Part shown: positions 7,139-14,248 of the stretch, in pieces
How the letters are laid out: each line of letters begins with the position of its first letter
Position numbering within the stretch: the first letter of the stretch is position 1
Source: an uncultured Anaerolineae bacterium
GTDB taxonomy: Bacteria; Chloroflexota; Anaerolineae; Anaerolineales; Villigracilaceae
Assembly: GCA_903875215.1 (NCBI GenBank)
Contig: CAIQVH010000019.1
Coordinates: 1 to 64,000, forward strand
Reading direction: 5' to 3'
DNA length: 64,000 nucleotides
Notes under the pieces: model-generated
Databases searched by the model: none
What the model was told of the DNA's origin: nothing
The model's input: the letters and a program-made list of their open reading frames with translations, nothing else
Program-made: the position numbers and the translations under genes

Positions 7139-8228
7139 CCAGCGCGGTGAGAAAAACCCCCACCATTTTTCCCAGATTGATCTCTTCTGACACAATCCGA
7201 TATGATTCTTTACCCATGGCGCGCAGGCGCGGCAGGTTGCCCAGGGCTTCGGCCAGGGCTGCCGCCAGGGCAGTATCGTCATCCGGCGGGATTTGCCAGC
7301 CGTTTGATTCCCTGCCCCCGCCAGGGGGACGAACTAAATCATCCTGCGTGCCATCCCCTTTGGCGACGATGACGGGCAGGGCATAGGTCATGGCTTCCTG
7401 CACGGCCAGTCCGCCGGTGCCGGGCAGGACGAACAGGTCGGCGGCGAGGAAATAGGGGGCCAGCTCCGCGCCGTGTTTCGCGCCGGGAAATTCAGCGGCG
7501 GGGTAAAGCTCAAGGGCCAGATTTTTCAGGGTTTCCAGTTCCGGCCCATCGCCGACGATGATTAATCGGGGCTGGATCTGCCGGGGCAGCAGCGAGCAGG
7601 CTTTGAGCAGGGCCGGGATCCGCTTGCGAGCCTGTAAACGCCCGACGAACAGGGCAACCGGTTGACGGGTCGGGTTTTGCTCCCGCTCGGGCATGGGAAA
7701 GGCCGGGGCGGGGGCAACCGCATTCGGGGCCACGAAAATCTTATCCACAGATATTCCACAGGCCGCATATTGCTCGGCCCCGCGCGCCGAATAGGCGATC
7801 ATGGCGTCGAATTGGGCGAGGAAGCGTTTTCGCAGCCCGGAAAGCATCCCACGCTCGAGCGGCGCGCCCAGCCCCCAGCCGATGACCGGTTTCCCGCGCT
7901 TTTTCATCCACTGGATGGCGGCGGGCGAGGAAAGATAACGGAAATTGGCCTCCACGATCAGCGCATCGGGGTTGAGGGCGGCGAGGTCGAGGCCGCGCTG
8001 GTAGCAGAAGTAAAACGGGGATTGGGGGTTGAGAAAGTGGAGATTGTGCGCGGGCTGGTATTTGGCGATTTGTAATTGGCGCGTGGTGGCGATGGATTCT
8101 TGCGGCAGCGGCTGCCCGGCGAAAAGGGTCAGCCCGCCGGCGCAGGCCGCGGCAAGCGCATCAAAAAATGGGGCGCGGTAAGATGGCAAAACGCGCTGGA
8201 TGAGGGCGAGGCGTCCGGGAAAAACCAT
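7116..8228 (-). CDS. Glycosyltransferase family 4 protein
   Basis: A 370-residue GT-B fold transferase. The C-terminal half is typical of GT4: VALFVGRLQARKRIPALLKAC, LIIVGDGPELETLKNL, then ADLFVLPGTGGLAVQEAMTYALPVI, where the EAM glutamate region binds the nucleotide-sugar diphosphate. The N-terminal acceptor domain begins LALIQRVLPSYRAPFFDALA. Acceptor and sugar cannot be told from sequence. Start at 8228 is preferred; the extension to 8258 reads into an intergenic inverted repeat. It shares a minus-strand block with an FkbM methyltransferase, another GT4 and a serine acetyltransferase-like gene, suggesting synthesis of a surface glycan or glycolipid. Confidence 0.88.
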   Translation of the reverse strand: MVFPGRLALIQRVLPSYRAPFFDALAAACAGGLTLFAGQPLPQESIATTRQLQIAKYQPAHNLHFLNPQSPFYFCYQRGLDLAALNPDALIVEANFRYLSSPAAIQWMKKRGKPVIGWGLGAPLERGMLSGLRKRFLAQFDAMIAYSARGAEQYAACGISVDKIFVAPNAVAPAPAFPMPEREQNPTRQPVALFVGRLQARKRIPALLKACSLLPRQIQPRLIIVGDGPELETLKNLALELYPAAEFPGAKHGAELAPYFLAADLFVLPGTGGLAVQEAMTYALPVIVAKGDGTQDDLVRPPGGGRESNGWQIPPDDDTALAAALAEALGNLPRLRAMGKESYRIVSEEINLGKMVGVFLTALEKAASAA

Positions 8229-8242
8229 TTTAACCACCAAGT

Positions 8243-8296
8243 ACACAAAGGAACACAAAGGAAACCCAGGGTATTAACCTTTGTGTTCCTTTGTGT
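8243..8296. repeat. Intergenic inverted repeat, 19-bp perfect arms (CACAAAG family)
   Basis: ACACAAAGGAACACAAAGG at 8243-8261 is the exact reverse complement of 8278-8296, separated by 16 nt. Each arm is itself a duplication of ACACAAAGG. Related arms occur at 9171-9236 and around the GxxExxY gene. It lies between the glycosyltransferase and FkbM genes. It could fold as an RNA hairpin but has no U-tract, so it is not a standard terminator. Confidence 0.85.
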
Positions 8297-8305
8297 CCGT
8301 TGTGT

Positions 8306-9160
8306 TTAATCCTTTTTTGCAATGACATAGGCCTTCCAGCCCAGTTTTTCAGGGGTTTCAATCACCGGGTAGCCTTCGGCCATCTCGTGAAGCGTGTACC
8401 CGACGGCGGTCAGCACCTCCCAGGCAACTTTTTCGGATTCTTCGCCGTGGAGTTCCAGCAGCATCAGCGGATGATACGTCTCAAGGATTTTCTTCATCCC
8501 CGGAATCGCCAGCACTTCCCCGCCTTCGATGTCCATTTTGACGACCTCCGGGGCCGGGTTGCCACGCTGGAAGACAAATTCATCGAGGGCGAGACCTGCC
8601 ACCGTTATCTCGGCTTTATACTGCTCCTCGCGCCGCCCCGCCGACCCGGCAGCTTTGCCCATCCCAACCGATTCGTGGACGTAGAAAGTCACATCCCCGG
8701 CCTTATCCAGCACCGCCGCAGACACCACGCTGACATTTTCCAGCCCGTTGAGCGCAACATTCTTCTGAATCCGCTCCACGTTGGCGGGCAGCGCCTCGAA
8801 GGCGAAAACCTTCCCCGCCGGGCCGGTGTGATGCGCCAGCATCATGGTCACATAGCCGATATTCGCGCCGACATCGTAAATCACCTGCCCCGGCTTGAGG
8901 AAGTCTGTCAGCGCGGCTTGCAGTTCGGGTTCATAGGTTCCCAGCCAGCGGCTTTTCTCGGCCTTCATGTTGAGCAGCACCTTATAGCCTTTCAACGTCC
9001 CGGCAGCGACTTCGATGACGGATAAGCCATCCTCCACGGCAGCATTCATCGAGCCGCGAATCAACCGCGCCAGCGGCGGAAAGCGGTAAATGGCCTGTTT
9101 GACGGGCAGCGGCAGGAGGCGGGCGAAGAGAGAGAAAGTGGAAAGTAGAAGTTTTTTCAT
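8306..9160 (-). CDS. FkbM family SAM-dependent methyltransferase
   Basis: A 284-residue methyltransferase. The SAM-binding motif is VIYDVGANIGYVTMMLAHH, followed by VFAFEALPANVERIQKNVALNGLENV. The FkbM hallmark EVVKMDIEGGEVLAIPGM near residue 210 comes next, then LLELHGEE. The family O-methylates sugars, polyketides and glycolipids; the substrate here is unknown. The N-terminus (MKKLLLSTFSLFARLLPLPV) is hydrophobic and basic and could be a weak membrane anchor. Placement between glycosyltransferases favours glycan methylation. It is flanked on both sides by CACAAAG-type repeats. Confidence 0.9.
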   Translation of the reverse strand: MKKLLLSTFSLFARLLPLPVKQAIYRFPPLARLIRGSMNAAVEDGLSVIEVAAGTLKGYKVLLNMKAEKSRWLGTYEPELQAALTDFLKPGQVIYDVGANIGYVTMMLAHHTGPAGKVFAFEALPANVERIQKNVALNGLENVSVVSAAVLDKAGDVTFYVHESVGMGKAAGSAGRREEQYKAEITVAGLALDEFVFQRGNPAPEVVKMDIEGGEVLAIPGMKKILETYHPLMLLELHGEESEKVAWEVLTAVGYTLHEMAEGYPVIETPEKLGWKAYVIAKKD

Positions 9161-9170
9161 AAGCCTGTTT

Positions 9171-9236
9171 ACTACGAAGACACAAAGTCACAAAGTTTTC
9201 TATCTTCTTTCATCCTGCTTCGTGTCTTTGTGGTGA
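9171..9236. repeat. Intergenic inverted repeat (CACAAAG family)
   Basis: The left arm at 9171-9195 (ACTACGAAGACACAAAGTCA and onward) and the right arm at 9218-9236 (CTTCGTGTCTTTGTGGTGA) are imperfect reverse complements around a 22-nt spacer. The right arm ends at the stop codon of the NTF2-like gene. Same wording as the repeat at 8243-8296. Confidence 0.75.
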
Positions 9237-9662
9237 CTATTTTTCGATATGCGGCGCCGAATACGCCGGTGATTTATGCACATGCACCACTTTCCACTTT
9301 CCATCGAATTTCACCATCACCCGGCTTTCATTGTGCGCCGCAACTTTGACTCCCTGCGGGGTGGCGGTGCTGACCAGCAGGGTGTAGCTGGCGATGGCGG
9401 TATCACCGTACTCCTGGATTTTCAAGTTGGCAAGGTCAAAGCGCGTTGGGGCCGGTTCGCCCTCCGCGCCGAAGACTGTCCCGCGTTTGGCATTGGCCTC
9501 CATCATAAACTCGTGGAAGGCCAGCCCATCCAGGCGGTGCGGAGTGACCCACCACTCGTAGAGCGTCAGGTCAGCGTGGGTGGTTTCGTAATAACCAGCC
9601 GTGTCGTTGGCGTTGATGGCTTTGAGATGTTTGAGCAAAAACTCGTGAATTTCGTCTGTCAT
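9237..9662 (-). CDS. NTF2/SnoaL-like protein (CaMKII-association-domain type)
   Basis: A 141-residue single-domain protein with the NTF2-like cone-fold pattern: HEFLLKHLKAINANDTAGYYETTHADLTLYEW at the N-terminus, HEFMMEANAKRG in the middle, and the closing strands VAAHNESRVMVKFDGKWKVVHVHKSP. The GKWKVVHVH ending is typical of the DUF4440/calcium-calmodulin kinase II association group. These proteins are small ligand-binding or oligomerisation modules; no function can be assigned. A good AGGAG box lies 6-7 nt before the ATG. It sits between CACAAAG repeats in the glycan block. Confidence 0.82.
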   Translation of the reverse strand: MTDEIHEFLLKHLKAINANDTAGYYETTHADLTLYEWWVTPHRLDGLAFHEFMMEANAKRGTVFGAEGEPAPTRFDLANLKIQEYGDTAIASYTLLVSTATPQGVKVAAHNESRVMVKFDGKWKVVHVHKSPAYSAPHIEK

Positions 9663-9680
9663 GTCTACTCCTGAAGACTG

Positions 9681-9708
9681 TTTACCACGAAGGCACTAAG
9701 GCTCGAAG
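9681..9708. repeat. Left arm of repeat bracketing the GxxExxY gene
   Basis: This 28-bp arm begins TTTACCACGAAGGCACTAAG and is related, in opposite orientation, to the arm at 10178-10204. Together they enclose the GxxExxY gene as an inverted repeat about 470 bp apart. Confidence 0.65.
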
Positions 9709-9713
9709 TTTTA

Positions 9714-10132
9714 TTATAGGACCATGCGTTTGATACCATTCTTGATCAACACCACATTGAAGTTAATGAGAAACCCCAATCTTTTGTCTGCCAATTCAAA
9801 TAGGCTAACAGTTGCGCCTGGTGAACAGACAGAATTTCATCTATCGCTTTGAGTTCGCAAATAATGCGGTTTTCAACAAGAACATCCAAGCGCAAATGCT
9901 CATCCAGCTTAATTCCATCGTAAAAAATAGGCACAAGTACCTGTCGCTGCAATGCCAAACCACGTTTTTGCAGCTCAAGACAAAAACAAGGCTCGTAAAC
10001 ACTTTCAAGAAGCCCTGCTCCTAATGTTTTATGAACCACATAAGCAGAGTCTACTACCAGCTTTGCAATTCGTTCAGTCTCATCTGGAAGCGGCGGGTAA
10101 TTATTGACCGGCTTCAAATATTTCGAATTCAT
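9714..10132 (-). pseudogene. GxxExxY family protein gene with a C-terminal frameshift
   Basis: The first 110 or so residues are a normal GxxExxY protein: IAKLVVDSAYVVHKTLGAGLLESVYEPC carries the motif (GLLESVY), then LQRQVLVPIFYDGIKLDEH, LDVLVENRIICELKAIDEI and QAQLLAYL. After AYLN the frame continues as a non-family tail and stops at 9746. In another frame the expected ending LGFLINFNVVLIKNGIKRMVL is intact, with a TAA at 9714-9716. One missing base near 9794-9800 (AATT where AAATT would restore the frame) explains this. It is either a real inactivating deletion or a sequencing error. The family is common and sporadic, of unsettled function. The gene is bracketed by inverted CACGAAG/CACAAAG arms, suggesting it moves as a unit with them. 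Confidence 0.8.
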
Positions 10133-10177
10133 GAGCCCTGACCTTTCCCTGGTGAACTACAAAACATAAACGCTTTT

Positions 10178-10204
10178 CTTTGTGTCTTCGTGCCTTTGTG
10201 GTGA
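10178..10204. repeat. Right arm of repeat bracketing the GxxExxY gene
   Basis: This 27-bp arm begins CTTTGTGTCTTCGTGCCTTT and ends GTGGTGA. Its reverse complement resembles the arm at 9681-9708 and the left arms at 8243 and 9171. Confidence 0.65.
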
Positions 10205-10209
10205 GCTTT

Positions 10210-11226
10210 CTATCCGAGCAAAGCCGAAAGATACTTCTCCATCATCACATTGATATCAAAGGCCGCTTCGGCGCGTTGGCGCGCCCCGCTGCGGAATTTT
10301 TCGTTGTTTTCCAGCACCTCCGTCAGCCCGCACGCCAGCGGCTCGACCACCGGCGGCTCCAGGTTCCAGGAATGGCTGCCATACGGGGCGATAAACCCGG
10401 CTTCGGGCGTCACCAACTCTGAGAGCGAGCCGGTATCGTAAGAGACCACCGGCAGCCCGCAGGCCAGGGCCTCGATCACCGAGTTCGGGCAGGCCGGGTG
10501 CAGGTCGGCGGAGAAAAGCGCGTGGGCTTCGTTCATGTAACCCGGAATCGCCTCCCGCGCCACCAGCCCAAGCCAATGTATTGGCACATTGCATTTTTCA
10601 GTCCACTCAGATTTAAGCGCCGGGCTGACTTCACCCACCACCATCAACTCCAGCGGCTTCGAGAGCAGCGGCGCAGCGGCATTTGCCAGGTTCACGGCAT
10701 TTTCCAGGCCGCTTTCGTAGCCGCCCCCCAGCGTGCCCTCCACCACCAGCAGCCGGTACGATCGGTTCGCAGCGCGCCCAGCCGGGGCATACTGGCTCAA
10801 ATTCACCGCATTATGCACCACCATGCCCGGCGTTTTCAAAACGCCATACCAGTCGTTCCACCATTTGCGCGAAAAATCACTCTGGTAGACGATGAAATCC
10901 GCCAGGTAACGGCGAAGAACGCTCAAGACGAGGTTTCCATATTCCGAGCGGATGGAATGCTTCAGAGAAAGAGGCTTTTTCCGGTGGATCCAGTTGATTC
11001 CATCCAGACGCTGGACAACCCGCACGCCGCGCTGTTTTTCCCGACCGATGCGCAGAATCTGCCTCGTGCCGCCGATCACCAAAATGGCGCTGTAAGGTTT
11101 CTCCGTTAAATCGTTGCAGACCTGCACCCCGGCTTTTTCCGCCGCTGCCGAGAATTTGTGCAGGAAAGACACCATCCCGCCTACGCCATGCACCCGTGGA
11201 ACGACACAAATCCGGTCGCCCGTCAT
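10210..11226 (-). CDS. Glycosyltransferase family 4 protein
   Basis: A 338-residue GT-B transferase. The N-terminal domain has PRVHGVGGMVSFLHKFSAAAEKAGVQV, the glycine-rich acceptor-side loop of GT4, and RIGREKQRGVRVVQRLDGINW. The C-terminal nucleotide-sugar domain has LELMVVGEV and then FSADLHPACPNSVIEALACGLPVVSYDTGSLSEL, where the conserved EALACGLPVV supplies the donor-binding glutamate. The start overlaps the stop of the upstream serine acetyltransferase-like gene by an ATGA, so the two are translationally coupled. Sugar specificity is unknown. It ends right at a CACAAAG-type repeat arm. Confidence 0.88.
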   Translation of the reverse strand: MTGDRICVVPRVHGVGGMVSFLHKFSAAAEKAGVQVCNDLTEKPYSAILVIGGTRQILRIGREKQRGVRVVQRLDGINWIHRKKPLSLKHSIRSEYGNLVLSVLRRYLADFIVYQSDFSRKWWNDWYGVLKTPGMVVHNAVNLSQYAPAGRAANRSYRLLVVEGTLGGGYESGLENAVNLANAAAPLLSKPLELMVVGEVSPALKSEWTEKCNVPIHWLGLVAREAIPGYMNEAHALFSADLHPACPNSVIEALACGLPVVSYDTGSLSELVTPEAGFIAPYGSHSWNLEPPVVEPLACGLTEVLENNEKFRSGARQRAEAAFDINVMMEKYLSALLG

Positions 11227-11675
11227 GCTCCGCCCTCACCAAAATCGCGCATCCCAATCTTGCGCGCCGGAATTCCGGCCCAGATTTCGCCCTCGCCAGT
11301 CGATTCTGTCAGCACGGCATTCGCGCCGACGACGGTGCCCCGCCCAAGGCGCAGGATGCCTTCGGCGCACAGGATTTTGGCTCCAGAGCCGAGGATCACC
11401 TCATCGCCAACGACAATGCCCTCAAAACGGGAGGCGGATGCCGGGCGGTAAACATCCGCGCGGCCCAGGGTCACCCCCGGGTAAATGCTGACGCGCGTTC
11501 CAATCACGCTTTTCGGGTGAATAACGACGCCCATCCCGCCGTGGTGCAGCAAAAAACCCGGGCCAATTTCCACCGTGCACGGGATTTCCACACCAAGCAG
11601 TTTGAGCAAAAAATAAGCCAGTTTGCCCCACAGCGGGCTTTTTCTGGCATAGACCAAGCCTTCATAAAATGACAT
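11223..11675 (-). CDS. Serine acetyltransferase-like left-handed beta-helix acyltransferase
   Basis: A 150-residue hexapeptide-repeat protein. Repeats are visible from IPCTVEIGPGFLLHHGGMGVVIHPKSVIGTRVSIYPGVTLG onward. The catalytic histidine pair is in LLHHGGMGVVIHP, and the C-terminus is EIWAGIPARKIGMRDFG, as in LbH serine acetyltransferases and sugar O-acetyltransferases. It is much shorter than cysteine-biosynthetic CysE (about 270) and lacks the N-terminal helical domain, so O-acetylation of a glycan is more likely given the glycosyltransferase immediately downstream. A TATAAT lies only 6 nt before the ATG, so the transcript is probably leaderless. Confidence 0.85.
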   Translation of the reverse strand: MSFYEGLVYARKSPLWGKLAYFLLKLLGVEIPCTVEIGPGFLLHHGGMGVVIHPKSVIGTRVSIYPGVTLGRADVYRPASASRFEGIVVGDEVILGSGAKILCAEGILRLGRGTVVGANAVLTESTGEGEIWAGIPARKIGMRDFGEGGA

Positions 11676-11681
11676 GCGGCT

Positions 11682-11687
11682 ATTATA
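11682..11687 (-). promoter_or_regulatory. -10 box 6 nt before the acetyltransferase start (leaderless)
   Basis: On the minus strand TATAAT is followed by AGCCGC and then the ATG at 11675. Transcription starting 6-7 nt after the box would begin at or next to the start codon. No convincing -35 hexamer is visible. Confidence 0.55.
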
Positions 11688-11770
11688 CGCGTTGTTTCCC
11701 TCCCAGAGCTTGTCGTTGCAGGCCGGGGAATTATGGTATCCTTAATCATCCTATTTGGGAGAATCGCCGC

Positions 11771-12406
11771 ATGTATATCGCTATCGAGGGAGTGATCGGA
11801 GTTGGGAAGACCACCCTGGCACGCCTGCTCCAGCCGCGGTTTGAAAATTCTGACCTGATGCTGGAAGTCTTCGAGGAAAACCCCTTTCTTTCAGACTTTT
11901 ACAGCGACCGCGCCCGCTACGCCTTCCAGACCCAGATCTTCTTCCTGCTCAGCCGCTATCACCAGCAAAACAAAACCGTCCCGGCCATCCTCAACCACGG
12001 AAAAAGCCTGCTGGCCGATTACACCTTTGCCAAAGATTCCCTCTTTGCGCGCATCAACCTGCACGGCGACGAGTTGACCATGTATCACCGCGTCCATGCC
12101 GCGCTGGCCGAAAAAATCCCCCTGCCCGATCTGACGGTCTACCTTTCCGCCAGTATCGATACGCTCATGGCGCGCATCGCCCTGCGCGACCGGCCTTATG
12201 AGCGCGCCATGGAACGGACTTACATCAGTGACCTGGCCTCCAGCTACGATGACTTCTTCTCCAAAACATCCAGCCCCAAACTGGTCATCGACAGCAATTC
12301 ACTGGACTTTGTCCGCTACCCCGAACATCTCAAACTGATCGAAAACAAAATCCGCGAGGCTCTCGGCATCAGCCCATACCAGCCCGCGTTGCTGGAGGGA
12401 GATTGA
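11771..12406 (+). CDS. Deoxynucleoside kinase
   Basis: A 211-residue kinase of the dNK/dCK/dGK family, which phosphorylates deoxynucleosides for salvage. It opens MYIAIEGVIGVGKTTLARLL, a P-loop. It has the family helix FQTQIFFLLSRYHQQ, the substrate-site DYTFAKDSLFA, and the lid DRPYERAMERTYISDL. Base specificity cannot be told. Start at 11771 has GGGAG about 8 nt upstream; an open extension to 11669 overlaps the divergent promoter and is rejected. The stop is 1 nt from the ATG of the nucleotidyltransferase-fold gene, so the pair is an operon. Confidence 0.92.
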   Translation: MYIAIEGVIGVGKTTLARLLQPRFENSDLMLEVFEENPFLSDFYSDRARYAFQTQIFFLLSRYHQQNKTVPAILNHGKSLLADYTFAKDSLFARINLHGDELTMYHRVHAALAEKIPLPDLTVYLSASIDTLMARIALRDRPYERAMERTYISDLASSYDDFFSKTSSPKLVIDSNSLDFVRYPEHLKLIENKIREALGISPYQPALLEGD

Positions 12407-12407
12407 C

Positions 12408-13385
12408 ATGCGCACCACCCGCGAAACCCTGCTCAAACTGGCCAAGGACTATACCGAACAAAAACTCGTCTCCGACCGTAACGTGACCGCCGTATTTCTG
12501 GTCGGTTCGGTGCGCGCTGAAACCGCGCCCCTGCCCGCCGTGCTGGATGTGGACTTACTGGTCATCTACAATGGCGAACCACCACGCGAGCGCGAAATCA
12601 TCAAACTCTCCAACGAAGTCCACCTGGACATTGCCTTTGAACCGGCGCGGCTCTATGCCCAGCCGCGCGAACTGCGCGGCGACCCCTGGCGCGGCTGGGC
12701 CATGTGGGACCCGCAGCTGCTCCACGAAAAAGGCCGCTTCTTCGAATACACCCAGGCCATCGTTCGCTCCCATTTTGATGAGACCGAAAACCTGCTCAAC
12801 CGCTGCCGAAAATTCTCGGTTCCCGCGCGCATGGGCTGGAACGAGATGTTTTTCAACCCGGAAACCGCCACACCGTTAAAAATCCTTTCTGCCGCTCAGA
12901 ACGCCGCAAACGCCTTCGCCACCCTGGCCGGCCCGCCGCTGACCGAGCGCACCCTGCTCTCCGGCTTTGCAGCGCGCGCCGAAACCCTGCAAATGCCCGA
13001 AATGACCGGCAAACTGTTGAACATCCTCTCCGGCGACCTGAAACCCGACCTGGTAAAACAGGCCCTGCCGCACTGGGAACAGGCCTTCCTTTCCGCCGCA
13101 CCCGGCTCACCGGATGCGCGGCTGCACCCCGTCCGCCTGAAATACTATAAAACCTCCATAGAATCCCAATTAGCCGGGCCGCTGCCCGCCGCAGCCTTCT
13201 GGCCCCTGCTGCACACCTGGGCGCTGGCGCTCAGCCTCCCCATGACCCCGCCTGAAAACCAAGCCGATTGGGATGATTTCTGCCATGCAATTGGCCTGGC
13301 TCCCAACCGCATCGCCGAACGGATCGACGCATTGGACGCATTTCTCGACACACTCGAAGAGACTCTCGAGCAAAAAGCCGGGTAA
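12408..13385 (+). CDS. Nucleotidyltransferase-fold protein, uncharacterised
   Basis: The 325-residue product has, at residues 29-53, FLVGSVRAETAPLPAVLDVDLLVI. This matches the Pol-beta-type nucleotidyltransferase signature GS...DxD, with a third acidic strand VHLDIAFEP about 20 residues on. The remainder is helical with a hydrophobic C-terminal half (FWPLLHTWALALSLP) and no domain I can name. The fold is shared by MNT toxins/antitoxins, antibiotic nucleotidyltransferases and tRNA enzymes. Length and a large helical C-domain argue against a minimal MNT antitoxin. It is translated with the deoxynucleoside kinase just upstream, so a role in nucleotide metabolism is possible but unproven. Confidence 0.7.
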   Translation: MRTTRETLLKLAKDYTEQKLVSDRNVTAVFLVGSVRAETAPLPAVLDVDLLVIYNGEPPREREIIKLSNEVHLDIAFEPARLYAQPRELRGDPWRGWAMWDPQLLHEKGRFFEYTQAIVRSHFDETENLLNRCRKFSVPARMGWNEMFFNPETATPLKILSAAQNAANAFATLAGPPLTERTLLSGFAARAETLQMPEMTGKLLNILSGDLKPDLVKQALPHWEQAFLSAAPGSPDARLHPVRLKYYKTSIESQLAGPLPAAAFWPLLHTWALALSLPMTPPENQADWDDFCHAIGLAPNRIAERIDALDAFLDTLEETLEQKAG

Positions 13386-13826
13386 AGCACCCCCCGTATA
13401 TCCTATATATGGGGTTGAGCAATTCTTTCCAAAAAAGAGGCAAAAGGCCCATTTTCAACAATTTCTGTGGATAACTGCCCAATATCTGTGGATAAACGAG
13501 TCGGATTGTGGAGAAAGTGATCACCTGTTCGAAAAATAAAAAACCAGCAAACACCATATATGGGGGGTATCCCGCCAGCCTGCCAAAAAATAGGTTGGCC
13601 TAGATTTCTCATAAAATCCGGCCAGCCGGGTTGCCGTGAAGTTATCCACAAACAGTCGGCCGCTCCGCTTAACGGGCCGACCCAACATATCGGCCTATTT
13701 CGCCCTGCGGCAGCTACCAATGGGGGATGCCTTTCAGTTATCCACATCATCCACAGACCCTACTACGACGACTATAAGTTAAATTATAATTACCATAAAG
13801 GGTAAGAATCTTTGGAATAGAAATCC
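13386..13826. other. Candidate chromosomal replication origin (oriC)
   Basis: No gene is present. Four perfect DnaA boxes (TTATCCACA) occur: minus orientation at 13466-13474 and 13487-13495, plus orientation at 13642-13650 and 13738-13746. One-mismatch boxes lie at 13507-13515 and 13747-13755. The inner pairs face each other across about 150 bp. Directly after the last box is an AT-rich stretch (about 13768-13800) that could be the unwinding element. The motif ATATAYGGGG appears three times at 13392-13414 and 13556-13565, two copies forming an inverted repeat. Perfect boxes elsewhere in the window are single and inside genes. dnaA is not adjacent; dnaN is 36 kb away. Confidence 0.75.
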
Positions 13827-13855
13827 TTGTATTGAAGTGGGGAATCCTGTACAAT
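13827..13855 (+). promoter_or_regulatory. Promoter of spoVS
   Basis: TTGTAT (13827-13832), a 17-nt spacer and TACAAT (13850-13855) preceded by TG form a convincing vegetative-type promoter. It reads from the edge of the origin-like region into spoVS, with a leader of about 60 nt. Confidence 0.7.
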
Positions 13856-13922
13856 CTTTTTTAGACGCTTATTGATTGAATACAAGACAGGCCCCTCTTT
13901 AGAATTAGAAGGGAGAACCATT

Positions 13923-14183
13923 ATGGATATGATTAAAGTTTCTGCCAACTCCCGCACTTCCGCCGTGGCCGGGGCGATCGCTGGAGTGGTTCGTGAGCAT
14001 AAACGTGCCGAGGTACAGGCAATTGGCGCAGGCGCGGTCAATCAGGCCGTCAAGGCCCTGGTCCTTGCCAAAGGCTATCTGGATGGTGATGGCATCCACG
14101 TGATCTGCGTGCCGGAATTTGTGGATGTGGATATTGACGGAAAAGTGCGCACCGCCATTAAAATGGTGGTTGAGCCACGCTAA
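13923..14183 (+). CDS. spoVS: Stage V sporulation protein S family (SpoVS)
   Basis: An 86-residue Alba-like protein: MDMIKVSANSRTSAVAGAIAGVVREHKRAEVQAIGAGAVNQAVKALVLAKGYL and ending with IKMVVEP. This is near-identical in pattern to SpoVS across Firmicutes, Deinococcus-Thermus and Chloroflexota. In Bacillus it affects septation and sporulation stage V; outside endospore formers its role is not settled, and the Alba-like fold suggests nucleic-acid binding. Start at 13923 has GGGAG 7-8 nt upstream. It stands alone between the origin-like region and a terminator. Its position next to the putative origin is notable for a possible nucleoid-associated protein. Confidence 0.95.
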   Translation: MDMIKVSANSRTSAVAGAIAGVVREHKRAEVQAIGAGAVNQAVKALVLAKGYLDGDGIHVICVPEFVDVDIDGKVRTAIKMVVEPR

Positions 14184-14211
14184 AATCCAATCAACGGTTT
14201 TTTGGCTATGA

Positions 14212-14240
14212 GCCGGGCGACATCCCGGTTTTCTTCTTGT
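14212..14240 (+). terminator. Terminator of spoVS
   Basis: CCGGG (14214-14218) and CCCGG (14225-14229) form a short GC stem with a 6-nt loop, followed by TTTTCTTCTT. Located 30 nt after the spoVS stop. Confidence 0.75.
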
Positions 14241-14248
14241 GATTTGAC

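Noticed and set aside
7741-7749. Perfect DnaA box; also at 25777-25785 and 42306-42314
   Set aside because: Single boxes inside coding sequence, not clustered; considered chance or DnaA titration sites at most.
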